From positions 1 through 64,000 of the forward strand of contig NZ_JACVZE010000006.1 of assembly GCF_015461805.1 (NCBI RefSeq): a DNA stretch of 64,000 bases, read 5' to 3'. The first letter of the stretch is position 1. Each line of letters begins with the position of its first letter. The position numbers were made by a program, and so were the translations under genes. Below are positions 17,062 to 27,573 of the stretch, piece after piece. This DNA comes from Pseudomonas pisciculturae (GTDB taxonomy: Bacteria > Pseudomonadota > Gammaproteobacteria > Pseudomonadales > Pseudomonadaceae). Under the pieces are notes generated by a model that had not been told where the DNA came from, searched no databases, and saw nothing but the letters and a program-made list of their open reading frames with translations.

Positions 17062-17283
17062 TCAGCCTTTTGGTTGTTTCTCTGCGCTGGATTGTTCCGC
17101 CGTGACGTTCTTGAAGTCTTTGCCATCAGCAGATGCAGTTTGTTCAGTAGTGCCGTGAATCTTTTGCTGCATGAAGGTGAAGTTGTCGTAATACGCCTTC
17201 GAACGTTCCGATCCGCCTTCGGCAAAAGCGGCAGCGGAGGTCAGGGCCATCAGGCCGGCAAGCATCAGCGTGGAGAGTTTCAT
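17062..17283 (-). CDS. Small exported protein (PtrA-like N-terminus)
   Basis: A 73-residue protein starting MKLSTLMLAGLMALTSAAAFAEGG, a clear Sec signal peptide cleaved after AFA. The short mature part, ERSKAYYDNFTFMQQKIHG and onward, is charged and probably unstructured at its end. Small AEGG-initiated secreted proteins in Pseudomonas are often labelled PtrA-like co-regulatory proteins; the resemblance is only at this level. An upstream in-frame extension to 17484 runs over the receptor gene and is not needed. It probably acts in the periplasm. Confidence 0.65.
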   Translation of the reverse strand: MKLSTLMLAGLMALTSAAAFAEGGSERSKAYYDNFTFMQQKIHGTTEQTASADGKDFKNVTAEQSSAEKQPKG

Positions 17284-17435
17284 CGTCGGTATTCCCATAA
17301 TGTGTAAACGGTGTCTGGTCGGTAGATCAGATGCGTGGGGCCGATTATGGGTAGGCTTTATTAAGAGAGGCTTAAGTGAGCTGCCGCGAAATTTAACCCG
17401 TGCGTTAAGGTTCGCGGCGGCGGTGGAGCGGTGAT

Positions 17436-19676
17436 TTAAAGTTTCCAGTCCAAGGCAAGGGTAATAGAGCGCGGGTCGCCCCAATACACGCCGTTATAAA
17501 AGCCAACGCGTTCGTAATAGTGTTTATCAAATAGATTATTGACGTTAAGCGATGCTGAAACCTGCTCGTCGAACTGGTAGCGCGACATCAGGTTGACCAC
17601 GGTGTAAGCCTGTTGGGTGATTCTGGCGCGTTCGGTGATCAGCCTGTTATTGCCATCCCGTTCACCCGTTGGGCGATTGGCCAATTGGTAGAAGTCGCTC
17701 TGCCAGTTCACCCCGCCGCCCACTGTCAGGCCGCGCCATTCGCCGGGCAGTCGATAGGAGGTCGACACCTTGAGCATGTTCAGTGGCACGTTGGTGTTGC
17801 TGCGCTCTTTGCTGCCATTGCGAGAGTGGGTGTAGCTGTAGCCGGCCGTCAGGTTCCAGTCCGGCATGATCTCGCCTGAGGCTTCTGCTTCAAACCCGCG
17901 GACCTTGCTGCCTTTGCCGCCAGTGGTATAGAACTGCTCATTGGTTTGCGGGTCGGGTTCGGCGCTGTTGTCGAGCTCGGCAATGTTGTCCTGAGTGCTC
18001 CAGAAGTACGCAGCGGCCAGGTTCAAGCGTTCGTTGAGCACGCTGCCCTTAAGGCCGACTTCGTAGTTACTGCCAACCACGGGCTCCAGGTATTTCTTGT
18101 TTGCATCACGCACGCTCTGCGGGTTGAAGATGTCGGTGTAGCTGGCGTACAGGGTGTATTCAGGGGTGATGTCGTAAAGCACGCCCGCGTACGGCGTCAA
18201 CATATCGTTGTGGGTTTGACGGGTTTTTGTTGACTGATCTGTCAGCTGGTCGTTGGCGTCATAGTCCGGCGATGCACTTTGGATCTGCCAGCTCCCATAA
18301 CGGGTACCCACTATCGCGTGCAGGCGCTCGGTCACGTTCAGGCGTGTGGCCAGATAGCCAGCCTTTTGTTTTTTGGTGGAGTGCTCGCCCTTGAGCCCGG
18401 TGGTGCGGTCGGCGAATTTGCTGATATCGCCCATATGTTCCCAGTCGACGATGGTGGTGTAGCCGTTTGGCGTACGGTCACGCTGATAGGGCGAAACGTC
18501 GCGCTGCACTGACTCGCCATACCCCACCATCAACTCGTGCTCGCGGCCCAGCAGTGAGTAGGCGCCTGCGATATTGAAGTCGACCACGTCCATTTTCGAG
18601 GTGCCGACCATCTGGCTGGTCCATGCCGTCATGCCGCTGCCATCCGGGTTGGGGAAGCCCGCGCCGCCGTAATACACCTTGCCGTCGGTGTCGCTTTGCC
18701 GGTGTGTATAGGCAGCCTTCAGGCGCCAGTCGGGCGAGAGCTTGTGATCGACGGAGGCGAAGGTGGTCTTGTCTTTGAGCGGCCACGAACTCCAGTCGGT
18801 CGCCAGGTTGGCCGAGCGCTTCAGGTGGGCCTTGCTGCCGTCGCTGTTCCAATAGGGCAGGGTGCCCCAGGAACTGCCCTGCACATGTTTGTTCTGGTAG
18901 TCGAAGCCGACGGCAACCACGGTATCGTCCGTCAGGTCGCCTTCAAGAATGCCGTAGCCGACTTCCCGTTGCAGCGCATAGTTATCACGAAAAGATTTGC
19001 TGTCGCGGTAGGCCATGACCGTGCGCCCGCGCAAGCGCCCGTCAAATGCCAACGGGCCGCCTACATCCAGGTAGCTGTAGTAGTTGTCATGACTGCCACC
19101 ACTCACACCGGTCTTGGCCTGCCATTGCGCTGTCGGGCGCTTGCGGATCATGTTGATTGTGGCCGATGGGTTGCCGGCGCCAGTGGTCAGGCCGGTGGCG
19201 CCACGGACCACTTCGATGCGGTCGTAGATGATGGTGTCGGCGTCTGACTTCATACGGCCGAAAGTGTTGAGCATGCCGTCGACCTGGAAGTTGTCGATGC
19301 TATAGCCGCGAGCGGTGTAGCCCGCGCGGTCCGAATCCAGATGCTGCACGGTCACGCCTGTGGTCTGGCGCAGCACGTCGGTTAATGTCGTGAGATTGAA
19401 ATCATCCATCTGCTGGCGCGTCACCACAGAAATCGACTGCGGCGTTTCCTTGACTGACAGGTTCAGGCGCGTGGCGGTGCTCATTGAGCCTGTGGTGTAG
19501 GCCCCGGTCTGCTCGGTAGTAGCGCCCAGGCCCTCGGCGGTGATGCTGGTAGTGCCCAGCTCCAGGGCGCTGGCCGGCGCGTGTTCGGGGTCGGTTTCAG
19601 CCAGCAGTTCCGGGCTCAGTATGATGCTGTACAGGCCGAAGGTGAGGGTTATTGAACGGGTAAAAGGCGCGAACAT
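17436..19676 (-). CDS. TonB-dependent siderophore receptor
   Basis: An outer-membrane receptor of 746 residues. A signal-like N-terminus is followed by a plug domain from about residue 70 (KETPQSISVVTRQQMDDFNLTTL), then a 22-strand barrel with the late motifs NVNNLFDKHYYERVG and SITLALDWKL at the end. FpvA/FoxA-type siderophore receptors share these. There is no extra 80-residue signalling domain before the plug, so it is not an ECF-sigma transducer. A Fur-box-like site lies 90 bases upstream. The ligand cannot be told from sequence. Confidence 0.92.
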   Translation of the reverse strand: MFAPFTRSITLTFGLYSIILSPELLAETDPEHAPASALELGTTSITAEGLGATTEQTGAYTTGSMSTATRLNLSVKETPQSISVVTRQQMDDFNLTTLTDVLRQTTGVTVQHLDSDRAGYTARGYSIDNFQVDGMLNTFGRMKSDADTIIYDRIEVVRGATGLTTGAGNPSATINMIRKRPTAQWQAKTGVSGGSHDNYYSYLDVGGPLAFDGRLRGRTVMAYRDSKSFRDNYALQREVGYGILEGDLTDDTVVAVGFDYQNKHVQGSSWGTLPYWNSDGSKAHLKRSANLATDWSSWPLKDKTTFASVDHKLSPDWRLKAAYTHRQSDTDGKVYYGGAGFPNPDGSGMTAWTSQMVGTSKMDVVDFNIAGAYSLLGREHELMVGYGESVQRDVSPYQRDRTPNGYTTIVDWEHMGDISKFADRTTGLKGEHSTKKQKAGYLATRLNVTERLHAIVGTRYGSWQIQSASPDYDANDQLTDQSTKTRQTHNDMLTPYAGVLYDITPEYTLYASYTDIFNPQSVRDANKKYLEPVVGSNYEVGLKGSVLNERLNLAAAYFWSTQDNIAELDNSAEPDPQTNEQFYTTGGKGSKVRGFEAEASGEIMPDWNLTAGYSYTHSRNGSKERSNTNVPLNMLKVSTSYRLPGEWRGLTVGGGVNWQSDFYQLANRPTGERDGNNRLITERARITQQAYTVVNLMSRYQFDEQVSASLNVNNLFDKHYYERVGFYNGVYWGDPRSITLALDWKL

Positions 19677-19765
19677 CGCGGCAGACTCCTTGTCGTCTTT
19701 GAAACCTTCTCGGTAAGAGAAGGCCTTGGCTCAAAGACGAAAGAAGCAACAGAACTTTAGGGCTG

Positions 19766-19784
19766 GATGAGAATGATTGTTATC
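19766..19784 (-). promoter_or_regulatory. Putative Fur box for the siderophore receptor
   Basis: gatgagaatgattgttatc matches the 19-base Fur consensus GATAATGATAATCATTATC at 13 of 19 positions by hand alignment, with both ends preserved. It lies between the receptor start (19676) and the end of cptA (19791), so only the receptor is a sensible target. Confidence 0.6.
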
Positions 19785-19790
19785 TTTTTG

Positions 19791-21563
19791 TTACAAGGGC
19801 TCTTGTAGCACGACGTCAGTGGGGCTGACCTTCTTTGGCTTGATCATGCTGAAGTCGATCAACGGCTTCGATTGGCGTGAGTAGGGGTTACCGATCAACT
19901 GCGGGCGCGCCTTGAAGCTATCGCTTACCAGGCTTTTGCTGCGGTCCAGTTCGTTAAAACTCAACCCTGCCAGATCAGCCCACGTGTGAATCAGCTGCGA
20001 GCTGCTGAAAGGCCGCTGCAAGTCCTCGGCGAATTTCCAGTCGTGGCTTTCGCGCCATTTCGGTGAGGCATAGGCCATGAACGGAATGGTGTACATCGGT
20101 GCGGTGGGTTTGCCTTCGTTGCGCCCCAGGGTCGCGTGGCCGGCGGAGTCGTACACGTCTTCGCCGTGGTCCGAGAGGTACAGCAAGAAGCCGTTCGGGT
20201 CGGTTTTGGCGTAGTCCTTGATCAGGCTCGATACCACGAAATCGTTGTACAGCACCGCGTTGTCGTAGCTGTTGTAGATAGGCAATTGATCGTCGCTGAC
20301 CCCGGCAGGTACGCCCTGGCGGTCGGTGAACTTGTCGAACGTCGGCGGGTAGCGGTATTGGTAGCTCATGTGGGTGCCCAGCAGGTGCACCACGATGAAC
20401 TTGCGTTCAGCCGGATCGGCCAGGGCCTTTGAAAACGGCTCCAACACGTCGCCATCGTATTGGCGGGCGTTCTGGTTGCGGTTGTTGTTCAAGTAAACCT
20501 GCTCGTCGGCCTGTTCGGAAAAGGTCGTGAGCATGGTGTTGCGCTTGGTCATGGTCTGCTGGTTGGTGATCCAGTAGGTTTTGTAGCCCGCCTGTTTCAT
20601 CACGCTGACAATCGACGGCGTCTTCAGGTACAGGTCAGGGTTTTCTTCGTCGGCGAACGTGAGTACCTGTTGCAGCGCCTCGATGGTGTAAGGGCGCGGG
20701 GTGATGACGTTGTCGAACACCGCCAGTTGGTCGCGCAGCTTGTCCAGCTCTGGCGTGGTATCGCGCGGGTAGCCGTAGAGGCTCATGCGCTGGCGGTTGG
20801 TGGACTCACCGATCACCAGCACCAGGGTCGAGGGCTGGCCGGCCATGCTGTCCTTGAGGTTGGTCAAGGGCGGTATCTGGCTCGCGCTATCGAGCATGTC
20901 TTGCATGTTGTCCAGCTGTTGGGTGTAGCGGTGGTAGCCGACGATCATCTGCCACGGCACTGCCGGCTCGATCCGCGCTTCGAAGCGGTCGATGGCATCT
21001 TCCATCGTGTCGCTGCGGGCGATCTGCTTGACCAGCGGGTAGCCGATGATGGCCACCAGGATCGCCGTGGCGGCCAGTAACGCCTGGCCACGGGGCAGGT
21101 ACACCGGGCGTACACGGGTCCACAACAAAATGGCGACAGCGGTGTGGGCAATGAATGCCAGCACAATCCACCAGGCAAAGTATTGGGTGGCGTACTCGCC
21201 GGCTTCAGAGATGTTCGACTCGAACATGATGAAGATGACGCTTTGGGAAAATTCCTGCTGGTAAATGAAGAAATAACCCAGGCTGGCCATGGAGCAAGCC
21301 CACAACACCACGCCAATCACGGCGGTGAGCAGGCGCGTACGGCGCGGGAACACCAGCACTGGCGCCAACCACAACGCACTCATAAAGAACGCCTGGCGGA
21401 AACCACTGAAACCGGACGTGCCGCTCAGTTGTATCAGCAGTTGGGGTAAGCCGGAGAAATACCAGAAAAACAGGAAAAGCCAGCCAAGGCCAGCCCAATC
21501 AAAGCCTTTCGCAGACGTAGTGCTGCGTTTGAACATCGCCATCCAGCGCTCCAACCCGGTCAT
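19791..21563 (-). CDS. cptA: Phosphoethanolamine transferase CptA-like (LPS core)
   Basis: Inner-membrane enzyme of 590 residues with five hydrophobic segments in the first 185 residues and a periplasmic sulfatase-fold domain after that. VIGESTNRQRMSLYGYPRD, with nucleophile T255, matches CptA, which adds phosphoethanolamine to heptose phosphate of the LPS core. It differs from the EptA pattern (GETARA). Metal-site residues appear in HLLGTHMSY and LSDHGEDVYD. The gene points the same way as the receptor but is separated by the Fur box, so its regulation is probably independent. Confidence 0.85.
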   Translation of the reverse strand: MTGLERWMAMFKRSTTSAKGFDWAGLGWLFLFFWYFSGLPQLLIQLSGTSGFSGFRQAFFMSALWLAPVLVFPRRTRLLTAVIGVVLWACSMASLGYFFIYQQEFSQSVIFIMFESNISEAGEYATQYFAWWIVLAFIAHTAVAILLWTRVRPVYLPRGQALLAATAILVAIIGYPLVKQIARSDTMEDAIDRFEARIEPAVPWQMIVGYHRYTQQLDNMQDMLDSASQIPPLTNLKDSMAGQPSTLVLVIGESTNRQRMSLYGYPRDTTPELDKLRDQLAVFDNVITPRPYTIEALQQVLTFADEENPDLYLKTPSIVSVMKQAGYKTYWITNQQTMTKRNTMLTTFSEQADEQVYLNNNRNQNARQYDGDVLEPFSKALADPAERKFIVVHLLGTHMSYQYRYPPTFDKFTDRQGVPAGVSDDQLPIYNSYDNAVLYNDFVVSSLIKDYAKTDPNGFLLYLSDHGEDVYDSAGHATLGRNEGKPTAPMYTIPFMAYASPKWRESHDWKFAEDLQRPFSSSQLIHTWADLAGLSFNELDRSKSLVSDSFKARPQLIGNPYSRQSKPLIDFSMIKPKKVSPTDVVLQEPL

Positions 21564-21702
21564 TTTTCAGTCGACGCGCAGGAGTGCGCGCAACAGAGGC
21601 CACCCTTGCATGGGGCGGCCCTTGGGGCGGGAGTATCGGGAGGGGCGTGTGAAAACTTTGTGAGATTTATGTAGCCGTTATCTTACAAAGCGATGACAAG
21701 GC

Positions 21703-21882
21703 TCAGCAGAGTGCTGGCTGCGCGCCGGACGGCTGATCCAGTTGGGCCTGGACGATGTGCGAGCGTAAGCGCATGACTTCCTGCATCAGTTGTTCGCGCT
21801 CGTCTTTCAACTGGCGCAACTCATCGCGGCGGATGGTGACGTAGAGGGTCTGTGGAGGACGGGTCATCTGTGCTGTGCTCAT
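21703..21882 (-). CDS. Small conserved-looking protein, 59 residues
   Basis: The minus strand encodes MSTAQMTRPPQTLYVTIRRD followed by a short coiled-coil-like helix (ELRQLKDEREQLMQEVMRLR) and a Pro/Gln-rich tail ending ALC. The start has a good ribosome binding site, GAGGTAAGCA. It lies alone between cptA and gnd. The leucine heptads suggest a small dimerising protein. No function is recognised. Confidence 0.6.
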   Translation of the reverse strand: MSTAQMTRPPQTLYVTIRRDELRQLKDEREQLMQEVMRLRSHIVQAQLDQPSGAQPALC

Positions 21883-22152
21883 TGCTTACCTCGCAAATAG
21901 CCGGTGTGTCGCGGTGTGCCAGAACGCTTGAGTCGAGGTTCTCGGCAGCAGTCGGAAGCAATTCTGAATTCTTTTTCGAGACAAGGGAACTTTTTTATTT
22001 TTGAAGGTCGTGTGACTTTCAGTGCGGTGATGGTGAAACGATGGCAACTTTTTCTCATGAAACTACACGGATATGCACCTGACTAACCCTCATTAGCCTC
22101 ATTGCGCTATAAACTATGTCACACATTTTTTAAGTAGTAGGAGCATCAGCAC

Positions 22153-23132
22153 ATGCAACTGGGGATTATCGGACTAGGCCGCATGGGCGGGAATATTGCA
22201 CGGCGCCTGATGCTCAATGGGCATACCACCGTTGTTTACGACCGTAACGAAGCATTTGTCAAAACCCTGAGCGAAGAGGGCGCCACTGGCGTTGCCGACC
22301 TCAAGGCCTTGGTTGCCGGGCTGCAAAAGCCTCGCGCCGTGTGGGTGATGTTGCCGGCGGGCGACCCCACTGAAAACACCATTAACGAACTGAGCGAACT
22401 GCTGGAAGACGGCGATGTGATCATCGACGGCGGCAACACCAACTATAAGGACGACGTGCGTCGTGGCAAGGCATTGGCAGAAAAAGGCCTGCACTATGTC
22501 GACGTCGGCACCTCCGGCGGCGTGTGGGGCCTGGAGCGCGGCTACTGCATGATGATCGGTGGCGACACCGAGACCGTGCAGCGCCTGGACCCGATCTTCA
22601 AGACGCTGGCGCCAGGCCTGGGTGATATTCCGCGCACCAAAGACCGCAAAGACAGCGCTGACCCGCGCGCCGAACAAGGCTATATCCACGCAGGCCCTGC
22701 GGGTTCCGGTCACTTCGTCAAGATGATCCATAACGGCATCGAGTACGGGATGATGCAGGCGTTTGCCGAAGGTTTTGACATCCTCAAGACCAAGAACTCG
22801 GACAACCTGCCTGAAGACCAGCGCTTCGACCTGAATGTTGCCGACATTGCTGAAGTCTGGCGCCGTGGCAGCGTTGTGTCGTCCTGGTTGCTGGACCTGA
22901 CCGCCGACGCCCTGGCCACCGACCCGAAACTCGACGGTTACTCAGGCTCCGTGGCCGACAGTGGTGAAGGCCGCTGGACCATCGAAGCCGCCATGGAACA
23001 AGCCGTGCCGGTGCCAGTGTTGTCGACCTCGCTGTTTGCACGTTTCCGCTCGCGCCAGCAAAGCACTTACGGTGACAAAATGCTCTCTGCCATGCGCTTC
23101 GGCTTTGGCGGCCACGTGGAGACCTCCAAAAA

Positions 23133-23136
<4 letters not shown>
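22153..23136 (+). CDS. gnd: 6-phosphogluconate dehydrogenase, decarboxylating (short form)
   Basis: Oxidises 6-phosphogluconate to ribulose 5-phosphate and CO2. At 327 residues it is the short form, often NAD-preferring (YqeC/GntZ type). The Rossmann motif GIIGLGRMGGN is at residues 4-14, the substrate motif DVGTSGGVWGLERGYCMMIGG follows, and HFVKMIHNGIEYGMMQ contains the catalytic Lys and the N-G-I-E-Y signature. Its last bases overlap the zwf start by four. The pathway link to KguD, which makes 6-phosphogluconate, is notable in the same window. Confidence 0.95.
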
Positions 23137-24652
<1,516 letters not shown>

Positions 24653-24656
<4 letters not shown>

Positions 24657-25477
24657 GTGATGCAGCGATTCATCCCATCCGTTTTATCCTCAGTGACGTG
24701 GACGGCACATTGCTGCACCCGGACCACAGCCTGAGCCAGCGTACAGCCGATGCGATACGAGCCTTGCGCGACAGCGGGGTGTTTTTCAGCCTGGCCAGCG
24801 GGCGCCCGCCCAAGGCCATGCTGCACCTGATCGAAACCTTTGGTATTGATGTGCCGGTGGCGGGTTTCAATGGCGGCACGCTGATCAACCCGGATGGCAG
24901 CATCCTGGTCGCTCACCATCTACCGGCGGAGGCGGCGTTGATTACCTTGGCGTTATTCTCGGCTGAGCCGGATGTAGAGGTGTGGGTCTTTGCCGACGGT
25001 GACTGGCTGCGCCGTGACCCGCCAGGGCCAATGGTGCAGCGTGAAGCTGATGGCCTTGGTTATGGGCCGGTTGTAGTGGAGAGCTTCGAGCCTTACCTGG
25101 ACCGGGTCGACAAGATCGTCGCTGCCAGTAACAACACCCAATTGCTGGTGGCGCTGGAGGCGCAGTTGCAGCCCAAGGTTCAGGGCTTGGCCCAGGTCTC
25201 ACGCTCGCAACCGGTGTACCTGGACGTCACGGCCATGTTGGCCAATAAGGGCGAAGCCTTGAAGACTCTGGCCGCTCACCTGGGGGTGCCGTTGGCGCAA
25301 ACAGCGGCGATTGGAGACGGCGGCAATGACCCGGCAATGTTTCACGTGGCCGGGTTATCGATTGCCATGGGGCAGGCTGAAGAAGCCGTCAAGCGCCAGG
25401 CCAGTGTTGTCACCGGCACTAATATCGAGGATGGCGCGGCCGAAGCCATTGAGCGGTTTGTTCTCGCGAAGCGATAA
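24653..25477 (+). CDS. Cof-type HAD-IIB sugar-phosphatase-like hydrolase
   Basis: 274 residues with HAD motif I as LSDVDGTLLHPDH (DVDGT), motif II in FSLASGRPP, and motif IV as IGDGGNDPAMF. The IIB cap inserted between motifs II and III is typical of Cof/YbjI phosphatases acting on sugar phosphates or cofactors. It overlaps zwf by four bases, suggesting it dephosphorylates a pentose- or hexose-phosphate side product, which is an inference. Confidence 0.9.
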
Positions 25478-25498
25478 GTAGTGTTTGCTCTAACAGCG

Positions 25499-25531
25499 AA
25501 CTTGCGCTCATTTAACCTATGAGCGCAAGTT
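25499..25531. terminator. Bidirectional hairpin between convergent genes
   Basis: AACTTGCGCTCAT (25499-25511) and ATGAGCGCAAGTT (25519-25531) are perfect 13-base complements around a 7-base loop. They lie between the HAD gene and the convergent small gene. No strong U-tract is seen on either side. Confidence 0.6.
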
Positions 25532-25542
25532 AGGCTGTCGAG

Positions 25543-25803
25543 TTACTTCGGCATTGCCCAAGACTGCAACTGGTAGCCGCTTTTATCGAGCTCGGCGCGA
25601 GCCTGCAACAGCAAGTCTTCCAATTGCGCCGGGTCAGTATAAGTGCTTGAAGACAGTTGTTTGCTGCCGATACGGGTGTTGGTGCGGTCGATGACGCTTA
25701 GGCTGAGGGCGCCGTTGCCATCGTGCCAGGCCACGCACTGAAAGGGTTGGAAAGCACGGTCTGCGATCAAAAGAGCTTCGTTGATGCGGAGCGGGGCGTT
25801 CAT
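25543..25803 (-). CDS. Conserved hypothetical protein, 86 residues
   Basis: The product begins MNAPLRINEALLIADRAFQPF and ends SGYQLQSWAMPK. It is soluble, without a signal peptide or cysteine cluster beyond a single Cys. GAGAGAACC precedes the ATG at 25803; an extension to 25827 is possible but poorly supported. I recognise it only as a small pseudomonad protein of unknown role. Confidence 0.65.
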   Translation of the reverse strand: MNAPLRINEALLIADRAFQPFQCVAWHDGNGALSLSVIDRTNTRIGSKQLSSSTYTDPAQLEDLLLQARAELDKSGYQLQSWAMPK

Positions 25804-26145
25804 GTGGGGTTCTCTCTCATTGCCCATTCAAGTGAGTGCCGGCGGTTGGGCTGACCGTGCGGCGGGTTACTTGTACTGATGCACGATGACCGGGTACGGG
25901 TCACATGTTAGCGCCACATTTTTTAACTTTCCCTGATCAATGTCATGTAAGCGGCTGTTTTGAAAGCTGAATGAACGTTTCACCGACGGGCAACTTTTTG
26001 CTGAAAACGCTGGCAAGTGGCTTTTTGCCCACACTTATAGCGAAACGGTACAAGCGCTCCGTCAAGATGTTGCTAGTGTAAGCGCCAGGCGCCACAAACC
26101 GTTGTTTCTAAATAACTTTAACAATTTTGGCGCCAAGGAATAGTC
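25804..26145. other. Intergenic region before the sigma54 activator
   Basis: 342 bases, visibly richer in A+T than the genes, between two divergent starts. It holds no open frame I believe. It contains an imperfect dyad TGACCGGGTACGGGTCA near 25889 and GGCAACTTTTTGCT near 25989-26002, a poor sigma54 match. A ribosome binding site AAGGA lies just before the ATG at 26146. Confidence 0.5.
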
Positions 26146-27471
26146 ATGATTGTTACACCTCCCCAACGTCGCTTGCTCGTGGTCGATCCGTGTGATGACT
26201 GCCATGGGCTGCTGCCCGGTTTGCGCACCGTCGGTTGGGAGGTGGACAGCTGCGCCCTTGAGGCCGTCGGCGACCGTTCGTGCGATGTCGGCTTGCTGCG
26301 TTTGCAGCCGTATCACTTGGAGCGCCCCGAGGCAGTCAAGGAGCTGATCGGCCGCAGCGGCACCGAGTGGATCGCCGTGCTCAGCCAGGATGTACTGCGC
26401 TTGCAGAACGTCGGGGACTTTGTTTGCGAGTGGTTTTTTGACTTCCACACCTTGCCGTTCGACGTGGCCCGCGTTCAAGTAACGCTTGGCCGCGCCTTTG
26501 GCATGGCGCGGTTGCGGGGCAAGGGCAACACGCCGGTGGATGAGCCTGAACACGAGTTGCTGGGTGACAGCCGGCCGATTCGTGAGCTGCGTAAATTGCT
26601 GTCCAAGCTGGCGCCCACCGAATCTCCGGTGTTGATCCGCGGCGATAGCGGCACGGGTAAAGAGCTGGTGGCCAAGACATTGCATCGTCAGTCTCAGCGT
26701 CACGCCAAGCCATTTGTGGCGATCAACTGCGGGGCGATCCCGGAGCACCTGATTCAATCCGAACTGTTCGGCCATGAGAAGGGCGCGTTTACCGGCGCCC
26801 ATCAGCGCAAGGTCGGGCGGATCGAAGCGGCGAATGGCGGCACGCTATTTCTGGATGAAATCGGCGACCTGCCGATGGAGTTGCAAGCCAACCTGCTGCG
26901 CTTTCTGCAAGAAAAACAGATCGAGCGCGTTGGTGGTAGCCAGCCTATCCCTGTGGATGTGCGGGTACTGGCCGCCACCCACGTTGACCTGGAAGCGGCG
27001 GTGGCCAAAGGCAAGTTTCGTGAAGATTTATACTACCGGCTCAACGTCCTCCAAGTAGTGACCGCGCCGCTGCGGGACCGCCATGGCGATGTGGCGATGC
27101 TGGCCAACCACTTTTCCCGCTTCTACAGCCAGGAAACCGGTCGTCGCCCGCGTAGTTTCAGCGAGGACGCCTTGGTCGCCATGGGTCAACACCCATGGCC
27201 GGGCAATGTGCGCGAGCTGGCTAACCGTGTGAGACGCGGTTTGGTACTGGCCGAAGGGCGCCAGATTGAAGCCGTTGATCTGGGACTTATAGGCGAACAG
27301 GCAATTTCACCGCCGATGGCTACACTGGAAGACTACAAGCACCGTGCCGAACGTCAGGCGCTGTGCGATGTGCTCAACCGGCACAGCGACAACCTGAGTG
27401 TCGCGGCCCGTGTGCTGGGGGTTTCCCGGCCGACGTTCTACCGGTTGCTGCACAAACACCAGATCCGCTAG
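26146..27471 (+). CDS. Sigma54-dependent transcriptional activator with degenerate receiver domain
   Basis: 441 residues. The N-terminal 1-125 region looks like a receiver fold (RRLLVVDPCDDCH) but shows no obvious phospho-acceptor Asp at the end of strand 3 (DVGLLRLQP), as in VpsR/FleQ-like proteins. The AAA+ domain has Walker A GDSGTGKE at 166-173, the sigma54-contact loop GAFTGA at 213-218 and Walker B GGTLFLDE at 231-238. A Fis-type helix-turn-helix (LSVAARVLGVSRPTFYRLL) ends the protein. Its gene lies next to, and convergent with, the fap operon, which has a sigma54 promoter, so it is the obvious candidate activator; that link is inferred. Confidence 0.92.
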   Translation: MIVTPPQRRLLVVDPCDDCHGLLPGLRTVGWEVDSCALEAVGDRSCDVGLLRLQPYHLERPEAVKELIGRSGTEWIAVLSQDVLRLQNVGDFVCEWFFDFHTLPFDVARVQVTLGRAFGMARLRGKGNTPVDEPEHELLGDSRPIRELRKLLSKLAPTESPVLIRGDSGTGKELVAKTLHRQSQRHAKPFVAINCGAIPEHLIQSELFGHEKGAFTGAHQRKVGRIEAANGGTLFLDEIGDLPMELQANLLRFLQEKQIERVGGSQPIPVDVRVLAATHVDLEAAVAKGKFREDLYYRLNVLQVVTAPLRDRHGDVAMLANHFSRFYSQETGRRPRSFSEDALVAMGQHPWPGNVRELANRVRRGLVLAEGRQIEAVDLGLIGEQAISPPMATLEDYKHRAERQALCDVLNRHSDNLSVAARVLGVSRPTFYRLLHKHQIR

Positions 27472-27487
27472 GGCGGGTAAACCGAAG

Positions 27488-27522
27488 AGCCCCGCAACGA
27501 CCCTTATCGTTGCGGGGCTTTT
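27488..27522 (+). terminator. Intrinsic terminator after the sigma54 activator gene
   Basis: AGCCCCGCAACGA (27488-27500) pairs with TCGTTGCGGGGCT (27507-27519), followed by TTTCC and TTTTT. A strong hairpin 16 bases after the stop. Confidence 0.85.
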
Positions 27523-27539
27523 CCTTTTTGCTTGTTGTA

Positions 27540-27562
27540 GTGAGCGGGGCAAGCCCGCTCAC
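27540..27562. repeat. Single REP-like palindrome
   Basis: GTGAGCGGG and CCCGCTCAC flank GCAAG, just beyond the fapF stop. It may add to termination of the fap operon. Confidence 0.6.
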
Positions 27563-27573
27563 CACAGGGTCAA

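Noticed and set aside
17436..19676. Siderophore receptor as signalling partner of the FecR protein at 32556.
   Set aside because: The receptor has no N-terminal signalling domain and lies 13 kb away with unrelated genes between.
25988..26002. Sigma54 promoter before the activator gene (GGGCAACTTTTTGCT).
   Set aside because: GG/GC spacing fits and TTGCT is good, but the -24 element lacks the CACG part; too weak to list as a feature.
26011..26028. Second sigma54-like sequence TGGCAAGTGGCTTTTTGC.
   Set aside because: GG-to-GC spacing is three bases too long.
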